A program made the translations under genes and the position numbers. The notes under the pieces are model-generated. The model saw only the letters and a list, made by a program, of their open reading frames with translations, did no database searches and was not told the origin of the DNA. A stretch of DNA of 64,000 nucleotides from Hassallia byssoidea VB512170 (lineage in GTDB: Bacteria > Cyanobacteriota > Cyanobacteriia > Cyanobacteriales > Nostocaceae): positions 1 to 64,000 of the forward strand of contig NZ_JTCM02000018.1 of NCBI RefSeq assembly GCF_000817785.2, read 5' to 3'. Shown piece by piece: positions 53,785 through 63,551 of this stretch (position 1 is the stretch's first letter; each line of letters begins with the position of its first letter).

Positions 53785-56700
53785 ATGACAAATTTATTTC
53801 AAGATAATAAAGAAAACGGTCATCATGCTGTTGATGCTAAAAATTTAGAAAATAACAACGCAAGCAATAATATAGATAATAATATTTATAATAATCAAAT
53901 ATTGGTCGAATTAAACGTTGTTGAACAGCATTTTAAAAGTTGGCGACGGCAGTTGCAAGATATGGCAACGCAAATACGTCAAGCTTCAGATCAAGACACG
54001 TTAGTAAAAATCACGACTGCACAAGTCAGAGAAAAAATTGCGTGCGATCGCGCTCTTATTTATCGCTTTAATTCTGATGATTATGGTGTTGTCTTAGCAG
54101 AGTCAAAAACAGTCGGTTGGACACCTGCAAGTCGCGAAAAGCTTCCGGCTATTATTTTTGGTTTAGCTGCAAGTCAAGATTATTTAGCAGAAGAATTTGT
54201 TGCTATCGAAGATACAAATAAAATAGAAATCACTCCCTATCAATTGCAACTGCTGGATAAATTTCAAATCAAGGCAAGTTTGAGTATACCGATTTTATTA
54301 AAAGGTGAAATTTGGGGCTTGTTGGTAGTTCAAAATTGCGTTGCACCGCGTCAATGGCAAGAAGTTGAAATTAGCTTACTATCTCAAATTATAACAGAGT
54401 TAATCCACAAATTACAGGATTTTGAATTTGAAAAAAAACTGCAACAGCAACAAGTAGAACATACATCTATTACCAAAGTCATTGATAAAATTCAACGAGC
54501 ATCAAGTCTGGATAGAATATTTCAAACTACTACTCAAGAAGTACGTCAATTATTGCAATGCGATCGCGTAGCAATATATCGTTTCAATTCTGACTGGAGT
54601 GGCGAGTTTATTGCTGAGTCTGTAGGTAATGAATGGGTGAAAGTTGTCGGATCCGGAATTAAAACTGTCTGGGAAGATACCCACTTGCAAGAAACTCAAG
54701 GTGGACGTTATCGCAATAATGAAACCTTTATTGTTAATGACATTTATCAAGCAAATCATGCTCCTTGCCATCTAGATATTTTAGAACAATTTGAAGTCAA
54801 AGCATATGTAATTGTTCCTGTATTGTCTGGTACAAAATTATGGGGATTGCTAGCAGCTTATCAAAACTCAGGAACTCGTGAGTGGCAAGCTTGGGAAGTT
54901 AAATTATTAAATCAGTTCGGGATAAACTTTGCTGTAGCAGTATCACAAGCAGAAAATTTAGAACAAGTGCGGTTGAAATCTGAGGAATTAACTCAGATAG
55001 CTGAACAAGAAACAGCTTTAACCAAAGTAATCAATCGCATCCGACAAACCTTAGATGTAGATGCTATTTTCAAAACAACTACTCAAGAAGTACGTCAATT
55101 ATTACAATGCGATCGCGTAGCAGTATATCGCTTCAACCCCGATTTTAGTGGCGAGTTTGTCGCTGAATCTGTAGCTAATAGTTGGGTAAAATTGGTAGGA
55201 CAAGGTATCAAAACTGTTTGGGAAGATACTCACCTAAAAGAAACTCAGGGAGGACGTTACCGCAACAATGAAGCATTTGTAGTTAATGACATTTATCAAG
55301 TTGGTCATTCCCCCTGCCACATAGACATTTTGGAACAATTTGAAGCCAAGGCATATATGATTGTTCCTGTATTTTATGGACAAAAATTATGGGGTTTGCT
55401 AGCAGCTTATCAAAACTCCAAAACTCGTAATTGGCAAATTAGGGAAGTCAATTTGTTAACTCAAATTGCTGTGCAATTTGGCGTAGCTGTTTCACAAGTA
55501 GAATACATCCAACAAACTCAAGAGCAATCTCAAAAACTTGCTCGCACAGCAGAACGTCAGCAAAATTTAATTTTCCTCACTCGCAAAATTGGAGAAGCAC
55601 TAGCAGAAAAAGTTACAGAATCTTCGGCATTTGCTACTATTTTGCAAACGACAGCGGCTGAAGTTCGCCGATTATTACAAGTGGATCGCACCGTTGTTTA
55701 TCGCTTCAATGCTGATTGGAGTGGCGAATTTGTAGCTGAATCTGTTGGCAAAGATTGGATTCCTTTTACAGAACAACAATTTCAAAGAAGCTCTCTACAA
55801 AATAACGGTGATTGCAATACCATCCGCACTCTTGCAGGAGTCAACATTAAAGATACTTATTTACAAGAAAATAAAGGAGGTCGTTATCAACAGAAAACCA
55901 CTTTTGTGGTCGATGATATCTACAAAGCTGGGTTTCCTGCTTGCTACATTGAACTTCTAGAACAATTTGAAGCAAAGGCTTATCTGACTGTTCCCATTTT
56001 TAAAGAAGGCAAACTTTGGGGATTGCTAGCTAGTTATCAAAATTCACAAGGCAGACATTGGGAAGAGTTTGAAGTAAATGTGATGACGCAGATTGCTGTG
56101 TTGCTGGGAGTAGCTATGCAACAATCGGAAACATTAGAGCAGTTGCAGCGACAATCTCACGAAGTCGCAAAGACCGCAGAACGCGATCGCGCTGTCGCCA
56201 AAATCATTGATAAAATCAGACAATCCCCAGACATTGAAGCGATTTTCACTACATCCACAAAAGAAGTGCGATCGCTACTCAACACCGACCGTGTAGCCGT
56301 TTATCGCTTCAATTCAGATTGGAGTGGCGAATTTATTTCTGAATCTGTGACTGCTGGCTGGAGCAATCTGGTAGAAAAGCAGTATAAAATCTTACGCTTG
56401 CAAGAGAGCGTTAGTAATTGCAATGCAATGCAAAGGCTGATCCAAAGTAGTAAACTACAGACAAATAGCAAAGCGATCGCAGACACATACTTACAAGAAA
56501 CCCAAGGTGGGAGATTCCGTCATAAACAAAGTTATGCGGTTGCAGATATCTACAACGCGGGATTTTCGGCTTGTTACATAGAAGTTTTGGAAGAGTATGA
56601 AGCTAAAGCTTATGCGATCGTTCCGATTTTTCAGGGACAAAAACTCTGGGGAATGTTAGCAGCTTATGAAAATAAGAGTCCGCGTGAATGGGAAGAATCA

Positions 56701-57822
56701 GAAGTCAAATTACTAGCACAAATTGGCGACCAGTTGGGGATAGCATTACAACAAGCTGAATATCTGCAACAACTACAGACACAATCGGCACAATTAGCAG
56801 AAGCAGCAGCAAAAGACAAGGCTGCCAAAGAGCTATTGCAGAAAGGAGCCATGCAGTTACTCAGTGCAGTTAGACCCGCACTCAACGGAGATTTGACGGT
56901 GCGTGCGCCGATTACAGAAGACGAGTTAGGCACAATCGCCGATGCTTACAATAATACCCTGCAAGCGCTGCGGCAAATTGTCATCCAGGTGCAGTCAGCA
57001 GCTCAACAAGTCGCCCAAACCTCTAGTAACAGCGATGCTTCATTAGCGACACTAACAACCTTGGCAAAGCAACAGTCCGAAGAAATTAACGAAGCTTTAG
57101 GCGAGATTCAACAGATGGTGGACTCTACTCAAGGTGTAGTGGCTAATGCAGAGTTGGTACAAGTAACAGTGCAACAAGCCAACCAAACTGTCGAATCTGG
57201 CGATGCAGCGATGAACCGGACTGTAGAAGCAATCCAAGGAATCCGCGAAACTGTTGCTCAAACCAGCAAAAAGATTAAACGTTTGAGTGAATCTTCACAG
57301 AAGATATCCAAAGTGGTGAATTTGATTAGTAATTTTGCCACGCAGACAAACGTATTAGCTCTGAATGCTGCTATTGAAGCGACTCGTGCGGGCGAATATG
57401 GCAAAGGTTTTGCAGTTGTAGCTGATGAAGTACGTTCTTTGTCTCGTCAATCAGCCGCAGCGACGATAGAAATTGAAAAATTAGTTCAGGAAATTCAAGC
57501 TGAAACAGGGGAAGTAGCAGTTGCAATGGAAACAGGAATTCAGCAGGTTGTAGAAGGTACAAATCTGGTGAATGAAACCCGGCAAAACTTGAATGCGATC
57601 GTAGCGGCTACTGCTGAAATTAGTCAGTTACTACAGCGAATTACCGAAGCTACCCAAACACAAATGGTGCAATCTGTTTCGGTAACAGCTTCAATGAAAG
57701 ATGTAGCAACAATTGCTAACAATACTTCTACTGAAGCTTACGAAATTGCCAATGTTTTCCAACAATTATCAGGAATGGCGCAAGAACTATTGGCTAGTGC
57801 AAGTAAGTTTAAAGTGAATTAA
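53785..57822 (+). CDS. pixJ: Phototaxis photoreceptor: five GAF domains and a methyl-accepting signalling domain
   Basis: 1345 residues without membrane helices. Approximate layout: GAF1 73-215, GAF2 229-392, GAF3 412-577, GAF4 606-790, GAF5 806-995, HAMP-like 1020-1075, MCP domain 1080-1345 with the hairpin tip [23 protein letters not shown]2 and GAF3 have the red/green cyanobacteriochrome features: VWEDTHL, then Cys-His at 328-329 and 511-512. GAF4 and GAF5 have Cys-Tyr at 720 and 930 and an extra Cys in an insert (677 and 879), suggesting dual-cysteine blue/violet sensors. GAF1 has no Cys at the site. Light absorbed by phycocyanobilin or phycoviolobilin would change MCP signalling to PixL. 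Confidence 0.95.
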   Translation: MTNLFQDNKENGHHAVDAKNLENNNASNNIDNNIYNNQILVELNVVEQHFKSWRRQLQDMATQIRQASDQDTLVKITTAQVREKIACDRALIYRFNSDDYGVVLAESKTVGWTPASREKLPAIIFGLAASQDYLAEEFVAIEDTNKIEITPYQLQLLDKFQIKASLSIPILLKGEIWGLLVVQNCVAPRQWQEVEISLLSQIITELIHKLQDFEFEKKLQQQQVEHTSITKVIDKIQRASSLDRIFQTTTQEVRQLLQCDRVAIYRFNSDWSGEFIAESVGNEWVKVVGSGIKTVWEDTHLQETQGGRYRNNETFIVNDIYQANHAPCHLDILEQFEVKAYVIVPVLSGTKLWGLLAAYQNSGTREWQAWEVKLLNQFGINFAVAVSQAENLEQVRLKSEELTQIAEQETALTKVINRIRQTLDVDAIFKTTTQEVRQLLQCDRVAVYRFNPDFSGEFVAESVANSWVKLVGQGIKTVWEDTHLKETQGGRYRNNEAFVVNDIYQVGHSPCHIDILEQFEAKAYMIVPVFYGQKLWGLLAAYQNSKTRNWQIREVNLLTQIAVQFGVAVSQVEYIQQTQEQSQKLARTAERQQNLIFLTRKIGEALAEKVTESSAFATILQTTAAEVRRLLQVDRTVVYRFNADWSGEFVAESVGKDWIPFTEQQFQRSSLQNNGDCNTIRTLAGVNIKDTYLQENKGGRYQQKTTFVVDDIYKAGFPACYIELLEQFEAKAYLTVPIFKEGKLWGLLASYQNSQGRHWEEFEVNVMTQIAVLLGVAMQQSETLEQLQRQSHEVAKTAERDRAVAKIIDKIRQSPDIEAIFTTSTKEVRSLLNTDRVAVYRFNSDWSGEFISESVTAGWSNLVEKQYKILRLQESVSNCNAMQRLIQSSKLQTNSKAIADTYLQETQGGRFRHKQSYAVADIYNAGFSACYIEVLEEYEAKAYAIVPIFQGQKLWGMLAAYENKSPREWEESEVKLLAQIGDQLGIALQQAEYLQQLQTQSAQLAEAAAKDKAAKELLQKGAMQLLSAVRPALNGDLTVRAPITEDELGTIADAYNNTLQALRQIVIQVQSAAQQVAQTSSNSDASLATLTTLAKQQSEEINEALGEIQQMVDSTQGVVANAELVQVTVQQANQTVESGDAAMNRTVEAIQGIRETVAQTSKKIKRLSESSQKISKVVNLISNFATQTNVLALNAAIEATRAGEYGKGFAVVADEVRSLSRQSAAATIEIEKLVQEIQAETGEVAVAMETGIQQVVEGTNLVNETRQNLNAIVAATAEISQLLQRITEATQTQMVQSVSVTASMKDVATIANNTSTEAYEIANVFQQLSGMAQELLASASKFKVN

Positions 57823-57826
57823 AAAA

Positions 57827-57866
57827 GCAGGGAGTAGGGAGTAGGGAGTGGGGAGTGGGGAAAGAA
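57827..57866 (+). repeat. STRR G-rich array downstream of pixJ
   Basis: GGGAGTA and GGGGAGT units begin a few bases after the pixJ stop and run to the start of the four-helix-bundle gene. Four G-runs of at least three separated by three to four bases meet the usual G-quadruplex pattern. Confidence 0.87.
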
Positions 57867-58262
57867 ATGGCAAATTGTGAAATTCGCTCTTATCAGGATT
57901 TACAAGTTTGGCAAGAAGGAATGAATTTAGCTGAAGCTTGCTATCAACTAACGAGGACATTTCCAAAAGACGAACTTTACGGAATGACTTCACAGATTCG
58001 TCGAGCATCTGCGTCAATTCCAGCTAATGTCGCCGAGGGCTATGGGCGGGAGTATCGAGCAGAATACATAAGACATCTCCGAATAGCGCAAGGCTCTCTC
58101 AAAGAGCTAGAAACTCACCTGCTACTCTCAGCCAGAGCCGGGGTTGGACTGACAACAACTCAAGCAGTTAATCCAATTTTGAATAAATCTGAATCTGTAG
58201 GAAAACTGCTTCGCGCTCTAATTCGTTCTTTAGAGAAAAAGGGAGTAGGGAGTGGGGAGTAG
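57867..58262 (+). CDS. Four helix bundle protein (23S rRNA intervening-sequence protein family)
   Basis: 131 residues from the ATG at 57867; a GTG within the repeat four codons earlier is possible. The family blocks are SYQDLQVWQEGMNLAEACYQ, FPKDELYGMTSQIRRASASI, ANVAEGYGR and YIRHLRIAQGSLKELETHLL. These match the 23S rRNA intervening-sequence protein family (PF05635/TIGR02436), also the fold of Avd proteins of diversity-generating retroelements. The last residues (VGSGE) and stop are encoded by a repeat array. Repeat arrays on both sides and its place between pixJ and pixL indicate insertion. Molecular function is not established. Confidence 0.9.
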   Translation: MANCEIRSYQDLQVWQEGMNLAEACYQLTRTFPKDELYGMTSQIRRASASIPANVAEGYGREYRAEYIRHLRIAQGSLKELETHLLLSARAGVGLTTTQAVNPILNKSESVGKLLRALIRSLEKKGVGSGE

Positions 58263-58422
58263 GGAGTGGGGAGTAGGGAGTAGGGGAAGAAATTTTGAAC
58301 GAAGCAAATAGAGTGCCGATCGAGTCTTACCCCCATTCCCCATTCCCCATTCCCCATTCCCCATTCCCCACTCCCCACTCCCCATTCCCCACTCCCCACT
58401 CCCCACTCCCCACTCCCCACTT
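58240..58422. repeat. STRR site, G-rich arm then C-rich arm, abutting pixL
   Basis: GGGGAGTAGGGAGT units run to about 58288. After a 42-base spacer come CCCCATT and CCCCACT units from 58331 to 58420. The pixL ATG (58423) follows with only CTT between, so no Shine-Dalgarno sequence is available. Confidence 0.9.
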
Positions 58423-61400
58423 ATGATTACAGATCCTTCAATTCGCGAACAAGGCTACATTTACTTTTTAACTGAAGCGCCAGAGTTACTTCAAATTATT
58501 GAGCAAGAACTCTTCAGCTTATCAGCAGGTTCTAGTACTGCTAAAGTACATAATTTAATGCGAGCAACTCATACAATTAAAGGGGGAGCCGCTAACGTTG
58601 AATTAGAGGTAATTAAAACTGTAGCTCATTATTTAGAAGATGTATTTAAGGCTCTTTATAACCCAGATTTGGTTATTGATAACGAGTTACAAACTCTTCT
58701 ATTACAAGCTTACGAATGTTTGCGCTTACCATTAACGGCAGAACTTAACGGAACTTCTATTAATGATGAAGAAATTCTTCAACGAGCAGCTTCAGTGTTT
58801 GCACAATTGCAAGAAAAACTGGGTGATGCTTTTGGCGCTGAGACTTATATTCCTACTTCGATAGAATTGGGATTTGATATTGTTCAGTCTGTCTTTGAAG
58901 TTGGAGTTGGACAACGTTTAGAAAGCATGGTGGAAATTATTAAAGATCCACCAGATAATGCTGAACTCATCAATTTATTACGTTCTCAGGCTGAGGTATT
59001 TATCGGCTTGGCTGAATCTCTAAATTTACCTGGGTTTGGAGAACTTGCCCAAACAATTCTTGTTGCGCTGGAAGTTAACCCCACCCAAGCGCGTCAAATT
59101 GGGGAAATTGCCGTTGCAGATTTGCAGCAAGCACGAGAAGCAGTTTTAGCAGGCGATCGCGATCGTGGTGGAGAACCTTCCCTAGCTTTGCAAAAATTCA
59201 CCACACTAGCAGATGATAACCTGTCACTTACCGATTTAACTGATGTCACAAATGAACTATCAGATAAATCTTCTATAAACTCTCCTGCTTCATCATTTGT
59301 CACCACATCTTTAAGAAGCGAAATTCAAGAATTATACAAATATTTTACCATACCAGGTAACAATAATGTACTGTTACAACCAGCAGTTGCCAAGTTTTAT
59401 TTAAAAGTAATTCGCTACATTCTCGGATGGTTTAATCATGAAAAAGACATTGTTGAGCAAGAATTGAGTTTGGCTTTGCTTGTTCCTAAATCAGATGTAA
59501 ATAATCCGGTCACTTATCTGGAAAATTGGCTAAAAGAATTTTTTGACTTTTTGCAGAATGAAGAAGATAGCCAGAGCCTAAGCCTTTATCGCCAAGGCGT
59601 AATTTTAACTATTATTCTTGCCGTTGCTAAATATGAATATAAAAACGCTGATAGCATACCATTAATTCAAACAATACAAAATAAAATTATAAACTTAGCA
59701 AAAGAATATAAAAATTATCCTTCTGTTACTCCTCAAGAAAAAAATTGGCTTGTTCATCATAAATTACAAAAACTGTTAGAAATTAAAGAAATATCTACAC
59801 CTCTTGAATCAACCGACAACGCATTAGACGCAATATGGGGAGAAGAAATCACCCCTGCTGTAGTTGTAACAACGCAAAATGAAGCAGAAACTAACACTTA
59901 CGAACCTTCAGAAAATACTGACTTATTAACTGTTAGTCAGCAAGATATTCCTGAAGCGATTGTTGAAGTCCTCCCTGATTCAACCACAATAATTAACAGC
60001 CAAATCGAAGAAAAACCACAACCTACCCCAACTAAAAATTCTCGGCAACGTTCATTTGTGAGAGTGGATGTAGAGGGACTGCAACGCCTAAATTATCTAG
60101 CAGGAGAATTATTAATTTATCACAAACGCCGGACTTTGCAGGATGAACAACTCACAGAAAAAATTGAACAATTATTTCAGCAACTTAATAGACACCAAAC
60201 GACTTTAAATCAATTACGCGATTTACCACTACAGTTGCAAAATTTTGCTCGACAAAATCGCCAAAATTTTGCGGCAGTGGACTTCGACTCTTTGGAAATG
60301 GATGAATATACAGAATTTAATCTGGTATTATATTCAGCTTTAGAAGAGACACTGCAACTGCAAGAAACTACAGAGTCACTTGATTTACTGCTCAGACAAT
60401 CGGTTCAAATTCACGAGAAAAAACAGCGTTTAGCATTAGGTATTATTGATAATCTCGTGGAAGCGCGGATGTTGCCTTTGGGGAATATTTTGGAACGCTT
60501 TCCCCAGATGGTACAGAATTTGGGGAATGTTTATAGCAAAATTGTAGAATTGAAACTTACTGGCACAGCTGTGTTAGTCGATAAAGCGATCGCCGAAAAG
60601 TTATACGATCCTTTATTGCACTTGGTACGTAATGCTTTTGACCACGGAATTGAACCTCCGGAAGTTCGACGCGATCGCCAAAAACCCGAACAAGGTGTTA
60701 TTGAAATTCGTGCTTATCATCAAGGTAGTCAAACTATTATTGAAGTTCGCGATGATGGTCAAGGTTTGAACTTAGAAAAAATTCATCATAAAGCGATTGA
60801 ATTAGGTCTTATATCTGCTGACGATAAAGCTAGAGGCTATACTTATAACCCGACAGAATCAGTTTTGTTAGAGTTAATGTTTGCACCGGGATTTTCCACC
60901 GCTGGTAAGGTGAGTGAAATTTCTGGACGCGGTATGGGATTGGACATTGTACGCTCTCAATTGCTGGCACTTAATGGTTCTATTTCAGTTCAATCATTGC
61001 CTAATCAAGGAACAACTTTTATACTCAAAATTCCTTTTTCTATGACTACTGATAGATTAATGTTAGTTCAAGCGGGTAGTGCTGTTTATGCCTTGCTGTT
61101 GGATAGTATCGAAAAAATCTTGATTCCCTCTAGTGAGCAAATCAAGGAATTTGAAGGCAAAAAAGTTTTGCACTGGAACACAGGCAAGGATGAGCGGATG
61201 GTTAGCCTGCGTAAACTTTCAGAGTTGATAAACTATAATGGTTCATTTGCTAGCGGGAATATATCGCAGAATCACATAACGAATTATGACACAGTAGTAA
61301 AGTCTAATCCTGTACTTTTACTACGGCGAAATCAAGAAGTTTTGGGTTTAGAAGTTGACCAAAGAATCGGTGAACAAGAGCTAGTAATCAGACCTTTAGG

Positions 61401-62061
61401 AAATGCGATCGCTCCCCCAAAATATGTTTATGGTTGTAGTAGTTTAGCCAATGGTACTCTCATCTTAGTAATTGATAGTGCCCTGCTGTTACAGTCTGGC
61501 GAAATGCAAGCAACACTTGATATGATGACGCAGCCAACAGCGCATTTGTTAAAGAAAAAAGCTTTCCCTTCAGGTTTAACTGGTTCTACTACACCGCTAC
61601 TCAATTTATCTGCTGCAAGCAAGCAGCCTAGTCAATTAGCGCCAAATAACAACTCATTAAAAGTAATTTTAGTAGTAGATGATGCAATTAGTCTCCGCCA
61701 AACCCTTTCTCTCACCTTACAAAAATCTGGCTACCAAGTCTTACAAGCCGAAAATGGTGTAGATGCTTTAGAAAAGTTGGAGCAGCATCCGGAAATTCAG
61801 GTTGTAATTTCCGATTTGGAAATGCCGCGAATGAATGGTTTTGAGTTATTAAGTAATATTCGTCAAAACCCAAAATTGATAAAAAAACCTGTAGTAGTTC
61901 TTACTTCTCGCAGTGCAGAAAAACATCGCCAATTGGCACAAGCTTTAGGCGCAAATGCTTACTTGACCAAGCCTTATTTAGAAAATGAGTTTCTCTCTAC
62001 TGTCGAGAGTTTAATCAGCAAAGATGTTGATAATTTGACTCAGTTAGTGATGAATCATTAA
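58423..62061 (+). CDS. pixL: CheA-like hybrid histidine kinase of the phototaxis operon
   Basis: 1212 residues. An Hpt domain is N-terminal (His50, THTIKGGAANV). A long variable region follows, then the dimerisation helix region (about 540-690) with FVRVDVEGLQRLNYLAGELL. The CheA-type ATPase shows LVRNAFDHGIEPPEVRRDR, DDGQGL and GRGMGLDIVR. A CheW-like domain lies at about 875-1045, and the C-terminal receiver has Asp1131 (VISDLEMPRMNG). PixJ and PixI would gate its autophosphorylation; phosphate would pass to PixG, PixH and its own receiver. The start MITDPSIREQGYIYFL is the family norm. Confidence 0.95.
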   Translation: MITDPSIREQGYIYFLTEAPELLQIIEQELFSLSAGSSTAKVHNLMRATHTIKGGAANVELEVIKTVAHYLEDVFKALYNPDLVIDNELQTLLLQAYECLRLPLTAELNGTSINDEEILQRAASVFAQLQEKLGDAFGAETYIPTSIELGFDIVQSVFEVGVGQRLESMVEIIKDPPDNAELINLLRSQAEVFIGLAESLNLPGFGELAQTILVALEVNPTQARQIGEIAVADLQQAREAVLAGDRDRGGEPSLALQKFTTLADDNLSLTDLTDVTNELSDKSSINSPASSFVTTSLRSEIQELYKYFTIPGNNNVLLQPAVAKFYLKVIRYILGWFNHEKDIVEQELSLALLVPKSDVNNPVTYLENWLKEFFDFLQNEEDSQSLSLYRQGVILTIILAVAKYEYKNADSIPLIQTIQNKIINLAKEYKNYPSVTPQEKNWLVHHKLQKLLEIKEISTPLESTDNALDAIWGEEITPAVVVTTQNEAETNTYEPSENTDLLTVSQQDIPEAIVEVLPDSTTIINSQIEEKPQPTPTKNSRQRSFVRVDVEGLQRLNYLAGELLIYHKRRTLQDEQLTEKIEQLFQQLNRHQTTLNQLRDLPLQLQNFARQNRQNFAAVDFDSLEMDEYTEFNLVLYSALEETLQLQETTESLDLLLRQSVQIHEKKQRLALGIIDNLVEARMLPLGNILERFPQMVQNLGNVYSKIVELKLTGTAVLVDKAIAEKLYDPLLHLVRNAFDHGIEPPEVRRDRQKPEQGVIEIRAYHQGSQTIIEVRDDGQGLNLEKIHHKAIELGLISADDKARGYTYNPTESVLLELMFAPGFSTAGKVSEISGRGMGLDIVRSQLLALNGSISVQSLPNQGTTFILKIPFSMTTDRLMLVQAGSAVYALLLDSIEKILIPSSEQIKEFEGKKVLHWNTGKDERMVSLRKLSELINYNGSFASGNISQNHITNYDTVVKSNPVLLLRRNQEVLGLEVDQRIGEQELVIRPLGNAIAPPKYVYGCSSLANGTLILVIDSALLLQSGEMQATLDMMTQPTAHLLKKKAFPSGLTGSTTPLLNLSAASKQPSQLAPNNNSLKVILVVDDAISLRQTLSLTLQKSGYQVLQAENGVDALEKLEQHPEIQVVISDLEMPRMNGFELLSNIRQNPKLIKKPVVVLTSRSAEKHRQLAQALGANAYLTKPYLENEFLSTVESLISKDVDNLTQLVMNH

Positions 62062-62525
62062 TAGAAGCGCAAAGGCAAGAACAAATGACACTACATAGTA
62101 GCTTTACCGTCTGGATTTGTTGTCATAGGAGATGGCAGGCTCCAACTCAGGCGTCGCAGCAAACCTCCCCTGCCACCCCAGGACTTATAAGCTGCCCCTA
62201 GCCTCCTGTAATTCAGGCAGCAGGCAGATTACGCCAGTTCCCACCCTCAGGAATCATCGCCACACTTTATAGTTCAGACATTCTGATAATAAACGCAATT
62301 GGTGGCGATAAGCAGGCGGCAAGCCGCTATTTTACCAGGCTCCAAGGGCTGGGCTGCGCCGCACTCTATGCGTCTTCTTAAACAGTTCACTTTTATTCTT
62401 TTCAGTGAAAATACAGTTTATAATGTCAAAAAAATATCTTTAAAATATTAGAAAGCACAAATGCATTAATGGTTGTGCTGCAATCAATGCCACTGCTTCA
62501 CAGCAGTCAAGTAATTTATTAGCTT
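62062..62525. other. Intergenic region after pixL, no recognised element
   Basis: About 460 bases; the first 300 are more GC-rich than typical spacers here, with repeated AGGCTCC and GCAGGC motifs that suggest a decayed repeat or mobile element. I cannot define a gene, RNA or clear terminator. Confidence 0.4.
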
Positions 62526-63551
62526 ATGACAGCAGTAATTTCTCCTTACATACAAGGTGTATTTGCCAAATCTAATCTTTGTTTCGCTAATAATTTTAAC
62601 CAATGGGTTCCCTTGCCGGCATGGGGAACCTTTTTTATTAATATAGGGCGTTGGGTTGCACAAGCTGAAACTGGAAAAAATCGCTTAGTTTTAGGTTTTG
62701 CTATTCCTACCAGGAATTATGCCGCAGCTTTAACAGCTTTAGGCGTTGTACTAACGAGAGCTAATATTACCACCGCCAAGATTGATACCAACAGTCATTT
62801 TGAACAACTATGTCGCTTACGAGAAGGAACACCAGTTAATTATCAAAAAAACGGTAAGAGATACAAAGGGATTTATCTGGGTGTAAATAAAGATTACAGT
62901 GAACCACGATTGCGAATCCAAATAGAAAACAAAAGCAATGGTGGTCTAACAGACTTTCTTCGTCGAGAAGAATGCCATAATGTAGCGATCGCATCTAGCC
63001 AACATATAAGTCTTCCTAAAAAACAAACTGGTCGTTTTATTGTTACTCATAATGAATTTCTGAATGCTTTAATCGGTGCTGACACGCAGGAATTCGCTAC
63101 AACAACTCGATTAGAATGCGCTATTCTTGGACGGTTTAACATTATACAACAGGAAATAACGCAAGTGCCATTTGCCTATTATTCATCCAAAGCTGAATTA
63201 AAAAGAGGCTATTTACATAATGTTTTGCGAGTACGTAATTTTTTAAATGAAGGTGAAGCTTATCGCTCAGAAGTATTATCAGCGCAGGGTAATAAGCCTC
63301 CAGAAACAACAAATAAATTAATACCCAATGTAACTATATTCGATGGTGCAACTGGCTTTATTAAATGGCGCGATGACTGGCGTAACTCCCATTGGATTGT
63401 TTTACTCGAACGCACAGAACCACATTTTAAAGAAGCTGTCACAGAAATTAACAGCGAATATGGAAACCGTATTGATGGAGAAGAAATACACAATATTCCC
63501 TCTGTCCCCCCTGGAGTTGAACTGGTTGTTTATCAAGAAGCGCGTCAATGA
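62526..63551 (+). CDS. Unrecognised protein, 341 residues, first gene of a two-gene operon
   Basis: I do not recognise the family. It is soluble, with no signal peptide. An N-terminal alpha/beta-looking region (LVLGFAIPTRNYAAALTALG) is followed by a small beta segment about a modified SH3-like stretch (GTPVNYQKNGKRYKGIYLG) and a C-terminal part with FDGATGFIKWRDDWRNSHWIVLLERTE. The segment PTRNYAAALTALGVVL is the kind seen in N-terminal parts of some phage-defence helicase-associated proteins, but this is only an impression. Its TGA overlaps the next ATG by four bases, so translational coupling with the following gene is likely. Confidence 0.75.
   Translation: MTAVISPYIQGVFAKSNLCFANNFNQWVPLPAWGTFFINIGRWVAQAETGKNRLVLGFAIPTRNYAAALTALGVVLTRANITTAKIDTNSHFEQLCRLREGTPVNYQKNGKRYKGIYLGVNKDYSEPRLRIQIENKSNGGLTDFLRREECHNVAIASSQHISLPKKQTGRFIVTHNEFLNALIGADTQEFATTTRLECAILGRFNIIQQEITQVPFAYYSSKAELKRGYLHNVLRVRNFLNEGEAYRSEVLSAQGNKPPETTNKLIPNVTIFDGATGFIKWRDDWRNSHWIVLLERTEPHFKEAVTEINSEYGNRIDGEEIHNIPSVPPGVELVVYQEARQ

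Noticed and set aside
57867-58262. Diversity-generating retroelement, suggested by the Avd-like fold of the four-helix-bundle protein
   Set aside because: No reverse transcriptase or template/variable repeat pair is present in the window.
62062-62525. tRNA or rRNA-like structure in the GC-richer spacer after pixL
   Set aside because: No cloverleaf, no T-loop GTTCRANNC and no other RNA signature could be assembled.
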